Of a DNA stretch of 60,220 nucleotides, positions 31,147 to 38,621 are shown in pieces; positions within the stretch are counted from its first letter, which is position 1; each line of letters starts with the position of its first letter. The notes under the pieces were generated by a model. The model made no database searches. It was given only the letters and a program-made list of their open reading frames with translations, and was not told where the DNA came from. Location: NCBI GenBank assembly GCA_023475105.1, contig JAMCWJ010000077.1, positions 1 to 60,220 on the forward strand, written 5' to 3'. Position numbers and translations under genes: made by a program. Source of the DNA: Nitrospirota bacterium. GTDB taxonomy: Bacteria > Nitrospirota > Thermodesulfovibrionia > Thermodesulfovibrionales > UBA9159.

Positions 31147-32779
31147 TGTGGTTAAAAACGACCGTTCCCCATTCGCGCGCCGGTCTGCCGTAGTCGGGAA
31201 CGGTTATCTCCATGTCTCCATAGCAGTAAGGGTATTGCGCTCTCAGCCTCTCAGCGGGGATGATCCAGTAGTAGCCGTCGACGATCAGCGCAAGACCGGC
31301 AACGACGAGGACGACATTAAAGACCGTCCATCCCGCCGAGGCTGCCCCGAAATACACCATGAGGCCCGCTCCGACCGAGGTGATGCTCATGCCCGTCCGG
31401 ACAAAGGCAAGACCGGTCCGTGCGACTGCCATCACCGAGCGAAGTCTGGCCATCACGCACCGTCTGTCCGCGAGAACGGTCCTTTCGAGGGCGAGGCCGG
31501 TGGTTGCCCATATGCCCGGCAAATGAGAAGCATTCACAGGCGGGCAAGTCTTGTCCTTCCTCGGCCCCGTGCGGTTATGCCTGAGAGGGAAGACAAGGTC
31601 CCAGATCGTCTCCCTGTTCACTGCGTCAAGCACGGATTTGAAGCTTTCCACCCCGGCCTGTCTCCCGCTGAAATACCAGTAGAACCCCTCCGCAGACATC
31701 AGCAGTCCCGCGAGTATGAGCGATACATCGAGTATCGTCCAGCTGCTCGGATGAAAGGACCTGATCAGACCGATGCCGAGACCGATGAAGGCGATTCCGG
31801 TCCTCGTAAAGGCAAGGCCGGTCCGTCCCTTGGCCAGTTTCGTTCTGTGCCCGGCCAAAGAGGTCCTTTCCTCGGCCATGTCGGTCCTGTCGGAGGCGAG
31901 GAACCTCCTTCTCATGACGGGCGAAAGATTTTCCCATCCGGCCCTGAGCTCCGGCGAGTCTTGTACGAAGAGGCTCCGCCTGAAACCCGGTTGTCCACTG
32001 CCGGTTGTCGTTTCTTCGAGAACGCAGGAACCCCATGAGGCCCGGGTCCTGGAGGAATCAAGCGGCTTTCCCGCGATCCTCCTCGAAGGGAGATACCATT
32101 TTACACCGTCATAGAGAGAGACGATCCCGGCTCCAAACAGGATCGCCTCGATCACCGTCCATATCCCTATTCCGAAGATTCGCAGGAAGAGCAGCGAAAT
32201 GACGATGAAGGAAAGCCCGGTCCTGATGAACGCGAGTCCTGTCCTTCCCTTTGCAAAGAGTGTCCTGTAATGCGCAAAGGTCGATCGCCTGTAAGCCAGG
32301 GAGGTCCTTACGCGCGCAAGAGGTGTCCGTCCCCCGGAACACGGAAAGTTGGGGTTTGCATCGAAATTGTGTTCGATGATGCGGATCAGATCCGAGGGAA
32401 GGGCAACGCTGAAATCGATATGTTCCACCTCCAGGGTCTTTTTTACGGCGTCGATCACCCCGGGATCGTGGGGGCGGTATGCGATAACTTCGGCCCGCTT
32501 CTCCCTGACCGACTGCGGAAACCAGAGGGCCTGTTTGAGCTGCTCCATGTCCAGACGCAGGGTCAGGAAGTAGGAAGCGGCGACTCCCTCGTCGAATTCC
32601 ACAAAGGGAATGTTGTAGTAGCCGGAAAGGCACAACAATATCTCGTGCTTCGGAATCCCCCTCTCGAGCAACAGTTCTTCGGGGTGTCTGCCGGAATCTT
32701 CCGACTCCTTTTTTATCTGTTCAAACGCCTCCGGCGTCAGAAAATTCCTTTCGACGAGTCTGTCGAATTTCATTTCCAT
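31136..32779 (-). CDS. GspE-N domain protein with three DUF202-like membrane modules
   Basis: About 547 residues. It opens with a GspE_N-like domain (LLLERGIPKHEILLCLSGYYNIPFVEFDEG). Three modules follow, each with four to five heptads R-[TS]-x-[LMF]-A-x-x (RTPLARV, RTSLAYR; RTDMAEE, RTSLAGH, RTKLAKG; RTVLADR, RCVMARL), the closing RTGLAF-x-RTG, and two membrane helices; six helices in all. The final RTGLAF-x-RTG matches the DUF202 signature. I chose ATG 32779 (GAGGA five bases upstream); 32800 (AAGGG) is also possible. It is a paralogue of the next gene with one more module. A weak sigma54-like site lies at 32837-32852. Confidence 0.7.
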   Translation of the reverse strand: MEMKFDRLVERNFLTPEAFEQIKKESEDSGRHPEELLLERGIPKHEILLCLSGYYNIPFVEFDEGVAASYFLTLRLDMEQLKQALWFPQSVREKRAEVIAYRPHDPGVIDAVKKTLEVEHIDFSVALPSDLIRIIEHNFDANPNFPCSGGRTPLARVRTSLAYRRSTFAHYRTLFAKGRTGLAFIRTGLSFIVISLLFLRIFGIGIWTVIEAILFGAGIVSLYDGVKWYLPSRRIAGKPLDSSRTRASWGSCVLEETTTGSGQPGFRRSLFVQDSPELRAGWENLSPVMRRRFLASDRTDMAEERTSLAGHRTKLAKGRTGLAFTRTGIAFIGLGIGLIRSFHPSSWTILDVSLILAGLLMSAEGFYWYFSGRQAGVESFKSVLDAVNRETIWDLVFPLRHNRTGPRKDKTCPPVNASHLPGIWATTGLALERTVLADRRCVMARLRSVMAVARTGLAFVRTGMSITSVGAGLMVYFGAASAGWTVFNVVLVVAGLALIVDGYYWIIPAERLRAQYPYCYGDMEITVPDYGRPAREWGTVVFNHNEE

Positions 32780-32882
32780 GGATGTCCTCATTAACGTCAT
32801 GAATCCCTTCGGGGGCAAATCCGGACGGAAGAGTGCGGCAATGTCTCAACCAAAGAGCGGTCAGAGATATGCGAATCTCCGC

Positions 32883-33098
32883 TTACCGGGGGCTTTCCTG
32901 TTCCCCCTTTCCTGCTGTTTCTGTCCCGGTCGTATGCCCTGTCGCTTCCCTGTCCTGGTGCGAGAGAGCCTTCCTGAATTCACGTATGCCTTTGCCGAGT
33001 CCCTCGCCTATCTGCGGGAGTTTCCCCGGACCGAATATTACCAGTGCAATGGCCAGCAGCACAATCAGGTGCATCGGCTGAAAAAGTCCTTCAAACAT
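32883..33098 (-). CDS. tatA: TatA/E-like translocase subunit, second copy
   Basis: 71 residues. MFEGLFQPMHLIVLLAIALVIF is followed by GPGKLPQIGEGLGKGIREFRKAL, the TatA hinge and amphipathic helix, then a longer polar tail rich in His, Thr and Glu. GGAGG precedes ATG 33098; the frame extends upstream but adds no family sequence. It sits inside the Usp/TauE/DUF202 unit, away from tatC. It may be a specialised TatA or have taken on a structural role beside the DUF202-array proteins; the second is speculation. Confidence 0.85.
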   Translation of the reverse strand: MFEGLFQPMHLIVLLAIALVIFGPGKLPQIGEGLGKGIREFRKALSHQDREATGHTTGTETAGKGEQESPR

Positions 33099-33203
33099 AA
33101 TGCGGCAGCCTCCTTTCGTCGCTCGCAAGCCCGAGCCCCTCTTCAGGGACTTCACCGGGACCGTGCACGGCGACGAGAACGTTTCCGTATCCCTTCATTC
33201 TTT

Positions 33204-34061
33204 TTACCTCACTACGAGCACGGGGCAGGACGCGTCGATGATCACCCGTTCCGCGGTACTCCCCATGATCGCCTTGTTGACGCCGCGCCATCCGTAGCTC
33301 CCCATGACGATCAGATCGTTGTTCAGCATTTTGGAGGTCTCGATGACCTTGTCCGCGGTGTGGCCTTCCCCGATGAGCGTCTTAACGGGGACATTGCGAA
33401 GCGCCGCAGTCTCCCCGGCGCTGTCGATGATCTTCTGCGCCTCGATGAGCATGCTCTCCTTGATCGAATTCGTTCTGAAAAAACCTATCATCTCCTCGTA
33501 GCGGGGCATAACGTACAGTACGGTCACCTCCGCCCCGTCCGTCTTCGCGAGGTCACAGGCACGGCCGAGCGCTTTCTTGCTGAATTCCGACCCGTCGAAG
33601 GCGAGAAGGATCGATTGATAGTTGCCGTTGCATTCGGAGCACTGCTTTTTGACGACGAGTACGTCGACCGGGGAATTCACGATCACCTGCGACGTCGCGC
33701 TCCCCATGAGGAGTCTGTTCAGTCCTCTTCTCCCGTATGTGCCCATCACGATAAGGTCGGCCTTCTTTTCTCTGGCGATATCGACGATGACGGCCGGCGG
33801 GTCTCCCTCACAGAGGAGGGATTGCACCTCTATCCCGAAGGAGGAGGCGAGCATCTCTTTTGCCTCGTAACAGACTTTCTCGCCGATCTTCAGGCGTTTT
33901 TCGAGCTGCGTAGGCGCGATCCCGAATTCCTCTTCATCGAAATACACGGCATGAACGAGGACGACTTTGCCTCCGTGTTTCTTTATCCGGTGCGAGGCCT
34001 CCGCCAATGCTGCTTTGCTCGTGAGCGAGTCGTCGTAGCCTACCAAAATCGTATGGTACAT
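33204..34061 (-). CDS. Tandem-domain universal stress protein
   Basis: 285 residues containing two Usp domains (about 1-140 and 146-285). Each has the ATP-binding pattern G-x2-G-x9-G-[ST]: GTYGRRGLNRLLMGS and GSYGWRGVNKAIMGS. Both should therefore bind ATP. Two cysteines (QCSEC) lie in the linker. ATG 34061 follows GGAG; an earlier ATG at 34088 has a poorer site. It lies 47 bases after the TIGR02186 gene and is probably in the same operon. Confidence 0.9.
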   Translation of the reverse strand: MYHTILVGYDDSLTSKAALAEASHRIKKHGGKVVLVHAVYFDEEEFGIAPTQLEKRLKIGEKVCYEAKEMLASSFGIEVQSLLCEGDPPAVIVDIAREKKADLIVMGTYGRRGLNRLLMGSATSQVIVNSPVDVLVVKKQCSECNGNYQSILLAFDGSEFSKKALGRACDLAKTDGAEVTVLYVMPRYEEMIGFFRTNSIKESMLIEAQKIIDSAGETAALRNVPVKTLIGEGHTADKVIETSKMLNNDLIVMGSYGWRGVNKAIMGSTAERVIIDASCPVLVVR

Positions 34062-34108
34062 TGTGGTCTCCGTCATCTCAGTTTGCATCGGCTTTCTCTT
34101 TCCGGGGT

Positions 34109-34924
34109 TTAATGCGCCCCGCCTCCTTTTCTGAATATCATGCCCACGCCGAATCCCGCAGCCAGGGCGGCCAGTATAGAGATGAGGCCGTACAGTGCCG
34201 CTTTGTTCTTCGCCATGTCGGCGAATGATTTTACGATGCCGACCTGCTCCACCAGGACATTCGCCTCCGCGGTCTCAATCACTTTCCCGTCCTTCGCAGC
34301 ATATACCGTAACGGTGTACTTTTCCGGCGCCGCCTGATAGGGCCAGTCCATCAGGATATAGTATTCCTGTTTGCCGTCCTTCTCGACGACGGTCACCTTT
34401 CCTGCTTCAGCCGAATAGAGATGGGAAGACTCCTTGTACTTCACAAACTCCCCAAACCATTTTGCCTTTTCCTGCTCATCCGCCGCCGGGTCGAGCTTCG
34501 CGCGTTTCGCCAGCGCTTCGTACCCGATGGCGTTCCTGTCCATTTCGTCTCCGCTCAGAATCTCGCCGATCTTCTTCGTACTGCCGAGAAAATAAGCCGC
34601 AGGCGCCTGCTCGAGCGTAATGCTGCCCACATTCATCCAGAGGACTCCCCCTATTTTACCTTTTTTGCGGAGCATCTGGTGCTGCTCGGGCGACGCGATC
34701 TTGACGATAAGGTCGGTTCCCGGGTCCGAGACCCCCCGCACGCTGACCGAACTGCCGTGGTAAAAGAAGCCGACCTTGACGCGATCGTGGTTCGCCTTTG
34801 CCGTGAGTTCGGCCGACGCATCCTGGGCCGCGGCAAGCGACAAGATAACGCCCATGATGAGGCCGATAGTGTTCAGCCTTTCCCTTACCAGTACTATTGC
34901 ACGTTGAACTCTGAACTGTCTCAT
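34109..34924 (-). CDS. TIGR02186-like membrane-anchored periplasmic protein
   Basis: 271 residues: signal segment (GLIMGVILSLAAAQDASA), a periplasmic beta-rich domain that begins ELTAKANHDRVKVGFFYHGSSVSVRG, and a C-terminal membrane helix (LYGLISILAALAAGFGVGMIF) with a basic tail. This matches my memory of the TIGR02186/Alph_Pro_TM family, which is found beside TauE/SafE permeases. ATG overlaps the permease stop by one base (TAATG), so the two are tightly coupled and probably act together at the membrane. The molecular role is not known. Confidence 0.75.
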   Translation of the reverse strand: MRQFRVQRAIVLVRERLNTIGLIMGVILSLAAAQDASAELTAKANHDRVKVGFFYHGSSVSVRGVSDPGTDLIVKIASPEQHQMLRKKGKIGGVLWMNVGSITLEQAPAAYFLGSTKKIGEILSGDEMDRNAIGYEALAKRAKLDPAADEQEKAKWFGEFVKYKESSHLYSAEAGKVTVVEKDGKQEYYILMDWPYQAAPEKYTVTVYAAKDGKVIETAEANVLVEQVGIVKSFADMAKNKAALYGLISILAALAAGFGVGMIFRKGGGAH

Positions 34925-35841
34925 TAGTGTCCACCTCCCTGGGACAAGAGCATTGACGGGCTCAGCGTGAGGTCGAAGACGATCTTCACCGTCACCACAA
35001 GGACGATGACGGCAAGAATGATCTTGAGCTGTTCCCCCTTGAGCTTCCTGCCGAAAACAGCCCCCACCTGCGCTCCGATGGTGGAACCCACGAGCAGGAG
35101 GACGGCGAGGATAAAATCGACATTATGGTTCGTATAGGCCTGGAGAAACGTCACCTCTATGCAATTGAAGAGTATCTGAAAGAGGCTCGTTCCGACCACG
35201 ACATGCATCGGCATCCGGAGAATGTACACCATAACGGGAACCATGAGAAAGCCGCCGCCCACTCCCATGATAGCGGCGAGGACCCCGACAAACCCTCCGA
35301 AAATGAAGGGGATAAGAGCCGAATGGGTAACGCCGGACTTCTCGAAGTGAGTCTGTAAAGGCAGAGATTTGAGAAACCTCCCCAAGCCAGATTCTTTCTC
35401 CGCCTTTACTTCCTCAGTCTTTGCCTTTTTCATGCTCGCAAGGCTTTCGAAAAACATATAGATCCCGACGACGCCGAGCATCAGCACGTACGTTATCTTT
35501 ATGACGAAGTCCGCATTTCCCGTCGCCCTGAGAACCTTGATGGCCTCGACTCCAAAAAGTCCGCCGATAAAGCCTCCGGCAAGCAGGATAAGCCCCATCT
35601 TGAAGTCCACGTTGCCGATTCTCCAGTGAGCATATGTCCCGGAGGTCGATGCCGCGACGATCTGGTTCGAATCCGTGGCGGCAGCTACAGTGGAAGGAAT
35701 ACCGAACATTATTAAGAGCGGTGTCATGAGGAATCCTCCGCCCACGCCGAAAAGGCCCGAGAGAAGTCCGACGGCCAGACCGAGGCCGACGGGAATAAGA
35801 ATGTTGATACTGGTTAAAGCAACAGGCAAATACAGATACAT
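34924..35841 (-). CDS. TauE/SafE (TSUP) family sulfite/organosulfur exporter
   Basis: 305 residues with eight membrane helices and two repeated halves, each containing GVGGGFLMTPLL / GVGGGFLMVPVM, the TSUP signature. A charged cytoplasmic loop (KKAKTEEVKAEKESGLGR) joins the halves. Family members export sulfite, sulfoacetate or similar anions. The one-base overlap with the TIGR02186 gene and the Usp neighbours suggest a stress-linked sulfite outlet. It starts 27 bases after the Usp-like gene. Confidence 0.9.
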   Translation of the reverse strand: MYLYLPVALTSINILIPVGLGLAVGLLSGLFGVGGGFLMTPLLIMFGIPSTVAAATDSNQIVAASTSGTYAHWRIGNVDFKMGLILLAGGFIGGLFGVEAIKVLRATGNADFVIKITYVLMLGVVGIYMFFESLASMKKAKTEEVKAEKESGLGRFLKSLPLQTHFEKSGVTHSALIPFIFGGFVGVLAAIMGVGGGFLMVPVMVYILRMPMHVVVGTSLFQILFNCIEVTFLQAYTNHNVDFILAVLLLVGSTIGAQVGAVFGRKLKGEQLKIILAVIVLVVTVKIVFDLTLSPSMLLSQGGGH

Positions 35842-35868
35842 CAGTAACTCTCCTTTCTTGTTCTATGA

Positions 35869-36360
35869 TCAGGCGACATGCCCGTTCTTTGCCATTGTGA
35901 CCACCGGCCTCGAAGCGGTCTTCACGAGTTTATTGAGCACCCTTGTCGTAACGTTTCCATCGTTGGTTATGCTGGGGCTCAGCACTACCATGTCGATCCT
36001 CGTATTCTGTCTGAGGACGTTTTTTATCGCGGTGACCGTATCGGTGGCTGCGGTGCTGAGGCTTGCCGGAATTCCGGACTTTTTGCACTTTTCTTTCAGT
36101 ATATCCGCCTTTTTTTCATAATCCTCGTCCTTCTTTTTGTAGTCATCGCTGATCATTTCTCTGGCGGTTTTATGCAAGTCAGCCTCTGCAAAGGTGACCG
36201 CGGTCATCATGTCTTCGAATCTCTCCAGCACTTTTCTCTTATAGATCAAGAGTATTTCGATGCCGTCATTCATCGTCTTGGCGAGATCCAACGCATAGGA
36301 AAGCCCCTCGTCAAGATTCTCGTCATGATAGGTAACGAACAAGAGCTGCCTTTGCTTCAT
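35869..36360 (-). CDS. Divergent universal stress protein
   Basis: 163 residues with the Usp alpha/beta layout (QLLFVTYHDENLDEGLSYALDLAKTMNDGIEILLIY at the start, RVLNKLVKTASRPVVTMAK at the end). The ATP-binding glycine motif is absent (PSITNDGNVTTRVL), so it probably does not bind ATP. The middle contains an unusually charged helix (SDDYKKKDEDYEKKADILKEKCKK). It lies 10 bases after the Usp gene and 27 before the TauE/SafE gene. Confidence 0.75.
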   Translation of the reverse strand: MKQRQLLFVTYHDENLDEGLSYALDLAKTMNDGIEILLIYKRKVLERFEDMMTAVTFAEADLHKTAREMISDDYKKKDEDYEKKADILKEKCKKSGIPASLSTAATDTVTAIKNVLRQNTRIDMVVLSPSITNDGNVTTRVLNKLVKTASRPVVTMAKNGHVA

Positions 36361-36370
36361 CGTCTCCTCC

Positions 36371-36790
36371 TCACGCTCCGACCACCAGGACGGGGCACGG
36401 GGCCTGATTGATGACCTTCTCTACCACGTTCCTGCCAAAGAGTCTCCTGAGCCAGTTCGTCTTGTTTGCTCCCATGATGATGAGGTCGCAGTCTTCATCC
36501 TCGGCAACCTCCACGATCTTTTCCGGAATCTCCCCTTCCTCGATGCGGGTCTTCACCAGGGCTCCTTCATCCTTCGCGATATCACGTAATTCGGCGGCTG
36601 TCTTTCTTGCCCCGCTGTCCAGCACGTCGCTCATATTCCTGATCCCGACCAGGTCAAGGTCGCCGTCATGGGGAGGGACCACTTTAACCACAGTGACCCA
36701 GCATTTTTCGTCTTCTGCAAGCCTGAAACCCTGCGTGAGGACTTTTTTTGAACCGTCCACTGCGATGAGAATTTTTCTGTAGCCCTTCAT
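36371..36790 (-). CDS. Universal stress protein, first gene of sigma54 unit
   Basis: 139 residues: MKGYRKILIAVDGSKK at the N terminus and DLIIMGANKTNWLRRLFGRNVVEKVINQAPCPVLVV at the end. The glycine loop is altered (second glycine missing), so ATP binding is doubtful. The start at 36790 is fixed by GGAGG; the frame runs 63 codons further upstream but through the promoter. It follows a strong candidate sigma54 promoter (36826-36842) with a 25-base leader. Confidence 0.88.
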   Translation of the reverse strand: MKGYRKILIAVDGSKKVLTQGFRLAEDEKCWVTVVKVVPPHDGDLDLVGIRNMSDVLDSGARKTAAELRDIAKDEGALVKTRIEEGEIPEKIVEVAEDEDCDLIIMGANKTNWLRRLFGRNVVEKVINQAPCPVLVVGA

Positions 36791-36825
36791 CTCTGCCTCC
36801 TTGTTGAATCTCCATACAACATAAA

Positions 36826-36842
36826 AGCAATATTGGTGCCAA
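36826..36842 (-). promoter_or_regulatory. Sigma54 promoter of the usp-tauE unit
   Basis: Minus strand TTGGCAC-N5-TTGCT: GG and GC are exactly 10 bases apart and 10 of the 11 key consensus positions are met. Predicted start near 36815, 25 bases before the usp ATG. Two sigma54-activator genes lie immediately upstream. Confidence 0.8.
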
Positions 36843-36896
36843 ATCATAAGTAATTGATATAACAGTACAAATCTGAGCATATGGTCTTTGCGCAGC

Positions 36897-36922
36897 GTTT
36901 CAAGTATGAACACTTGTGAAAC
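36897..36922. promoter_or_regulatory. Candidate activator site 1 (inverted repeat)
   Basis: GTTTCA ... TGAAAC, an imperfect palindrome about 80-107 bases upstream of the predicted sigma54 start, the usual place for an NtrC-type enhancer. It shares GTTTCA-N2-TATGAACACT with site 2. Confidence 0.5.
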
Positions 36923-37051
36923 AGCCAGGGTAATATCCGAATGAAGCAATTCTGCCGTGAAGCAGTTCGAAACGTTCATTGGTAACGGTTTAATGCAAAA
37001 AATATTCGAAATTCGTTTATCTGTTTTAGGGAAAAATTAGCGTGATTTAAC

Positions 37052-37069
37052 GTTTCACTTATGAACACT
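37052..37069. promoter_or_regulatory. Candidate activator site 2 (direct copy)
   Basis: GTTTCA-N2-TATGAACACT, the same core as site 1, 155 bases further upstream. The rest of the 441-base gap between the usp and regulator genes is AT-rich and holds no credible gene. Confidence 0.45.
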
Positions 37070-37231
37070 GGCAACAAAATGGCGAATCGGGCAACGCCAA
37101 GGGAGTGGAATGTGAAAGAGTCCTCTCTCCTAAGGGAGGGAGATGGATGGGGAAGGTTAGGGTGAGGGGTATTTTCTGGTCAATGACGACAAGGATGCCT
37201 AATGTTGAGAAATGGAGTCTTGAGATAAGTT

Positions 37232-38569
37232 CTACAGGGATTCTTCTTTTAACAGCCTCCGCAGGCTCAATTCCGAGACACCGAGGAGTTCTGCGGCCTT
37301 CTTCGTGTCCCCGTCCACCATCGCGAGCACCTTGTGCGTGTATTCTCTCGTCACTTCTTCGATGGTCCTGATTCCCTCGGGCTGAAAGGTCTCTATCCGA
37401 AACCTCCTGAGGCTCACGGGCAGGCTCTGAGGAATGATGAGGGCGCCCTGTTCTATAATCACCGCCCTTTCGACGATGTTCTCCAATTCCCTCACATTTC
37501 CGGGAAAGCTGTAGTCCGTCAGAATCTCGATGGACTCCCTTGCAAAACCCGAGATCTTCTTGTGTGAACCTGCAAGATGTCGCCTGAGAAAATAGGCGCA
37601 CAGGGGTTCTATATCCTCCCTGCGTTCCCGCAGGGGAGGGATCGCAAGCTCCATGACGTTCAGGCGGTAATACAGGTCTTCCATGAATGTCCCTTGCGCG
37701 ATGGACTCCCTCACGCCCCGCGTGGCCGCCGCAATAAACCGTACGTTTATCTTCACGGGAGCTCTCGCCCCGGTCCTGCATACCTCGCCTTCCTCGATCA
37801 CCTTGAGCAATGCAGTCTGAACATCCAAGGGGAGATCGGGAATCCCGGAAAGATAGAGAGTCCCGGAGTCGGCGAGTTCGACAAGCCCCTGTTTTCGGTT
37901 CCCGGCTCCCGCCAAGGCCCCCTCTTCGTGCCCGAACAGTTCGTTTGCAAGGAGTTCGTCCTTTACGGTGGCGCAATTGAGGGAGAGGAAGGGCATGCCC
38001 TGCCGTCTGCTCGTGAAGTGGATGATCCTCGCGAGGAGGCTTTTCCCCGAACCGCTTTCCCCCGTGAGCAGGACGTTGCAGTCCGAATCGCTCATCCCCT
38101 CGACGATGTCGACGATCTTGCGCATGGCCTCGCTGCGTGCAATGAGGGAAACTTCCTTGTCCATTCCGAAGAAGGCCTTCAGGGCGACATTCTGCCTCCT
38201 GAGGACTCTTCGCTCGTGGATGTTCTTGACCTTCATGATGAGCTCGTCGAGGTTGAAGGGCTTTGTGATATATTCGTAAGCCCCCTTCTTCATCGCCTCC
38301 ACCGCAGCATCGATGCTGCCGAACCCGGTAATTACCAGTATCTCCATCCCGGGCTGCTCTTCTTTCACTTTACCGAGAAGTTCGATTCCGTTCATCTCGG
38401 GCATCCTGACGTCCGTGATGAGGACGTCGAAATGCTCACCCCGGATCTGCTCCAGCGCCTCGCGGCCGTTCTTCGCACCCACCGCAAGGTACCCTTCTCT
38501 TTTCAGCGCCTGGAGAAGGTATTTTCTCGTGATATCTTCGTCTTCCGCAATAACGATCTTCAGACTCAT
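37232..38569 (-). CDS. NtrC-type regulator with degenerate AAA+ domain (pseudo-activator)
   Basis: 445 residues, same three-domain plan as the next gene: receiver (intact acidic pair and LITDVRMP), AAA+ domain and Fis-type helix-turn-helix (KKAAELLGVSELSLRRLLKE). Walker A (GESGSGKS) is kept, but the GAFTGA loop reads GALAGA, Walker B LDEI reads LSGI, and the arginine finger FRED reads FMED. ATP hydrolysis and sigma54 contact should therefore be lost or weak. It is a diverged tandem copy of the regulator upstream. It may bind DNA or mix into hexamers of the active copy as a brake; that is inference. Confidence 0.85.
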   Translation of the reverse strand: MSLKIVIAEDEDITRKYLLQALKREGYLAVGAKNGREALEQIRGEHFDVLITDVRMPEMNGIELLGKVKEEQPGMEILVITGFGSIDAAVEAMKKGAYEYITKPFNLDELIMKVKNIHERRVLRRQNVALKAFFGMDKEVSLIARSEAMRKIVDIVEGMSDSDCNVLLTGESGSGKSLLARIIHFTSRRQGMPFLSLNCATVKDELLANELFGHEEGALAGAGNRKQGLVELADSGTLYLSGIPDLPLDVQTALLKVIEEGEVCRTGARAPVKINVRFIAAATRGVRESIAQGTFMEDLYYRLNVMELAIPPLRERREDIEPLCAYFLRRHLAGSHKKISGFARESIEILTDYSFPGNVRELENIVERAVIIEQGALIIPQSLPVSLRRFRIETFQPEGIRTIEEVTREYTHKVLAMVDGDTKKAAELLGVSELSLRRLLKEESL

Positions 38570-38621
38570 TGTTGCTCACTGTGGGAGATGGGATTTACCG
38601 CGGGTCTTCGAAGAGCGAGAA

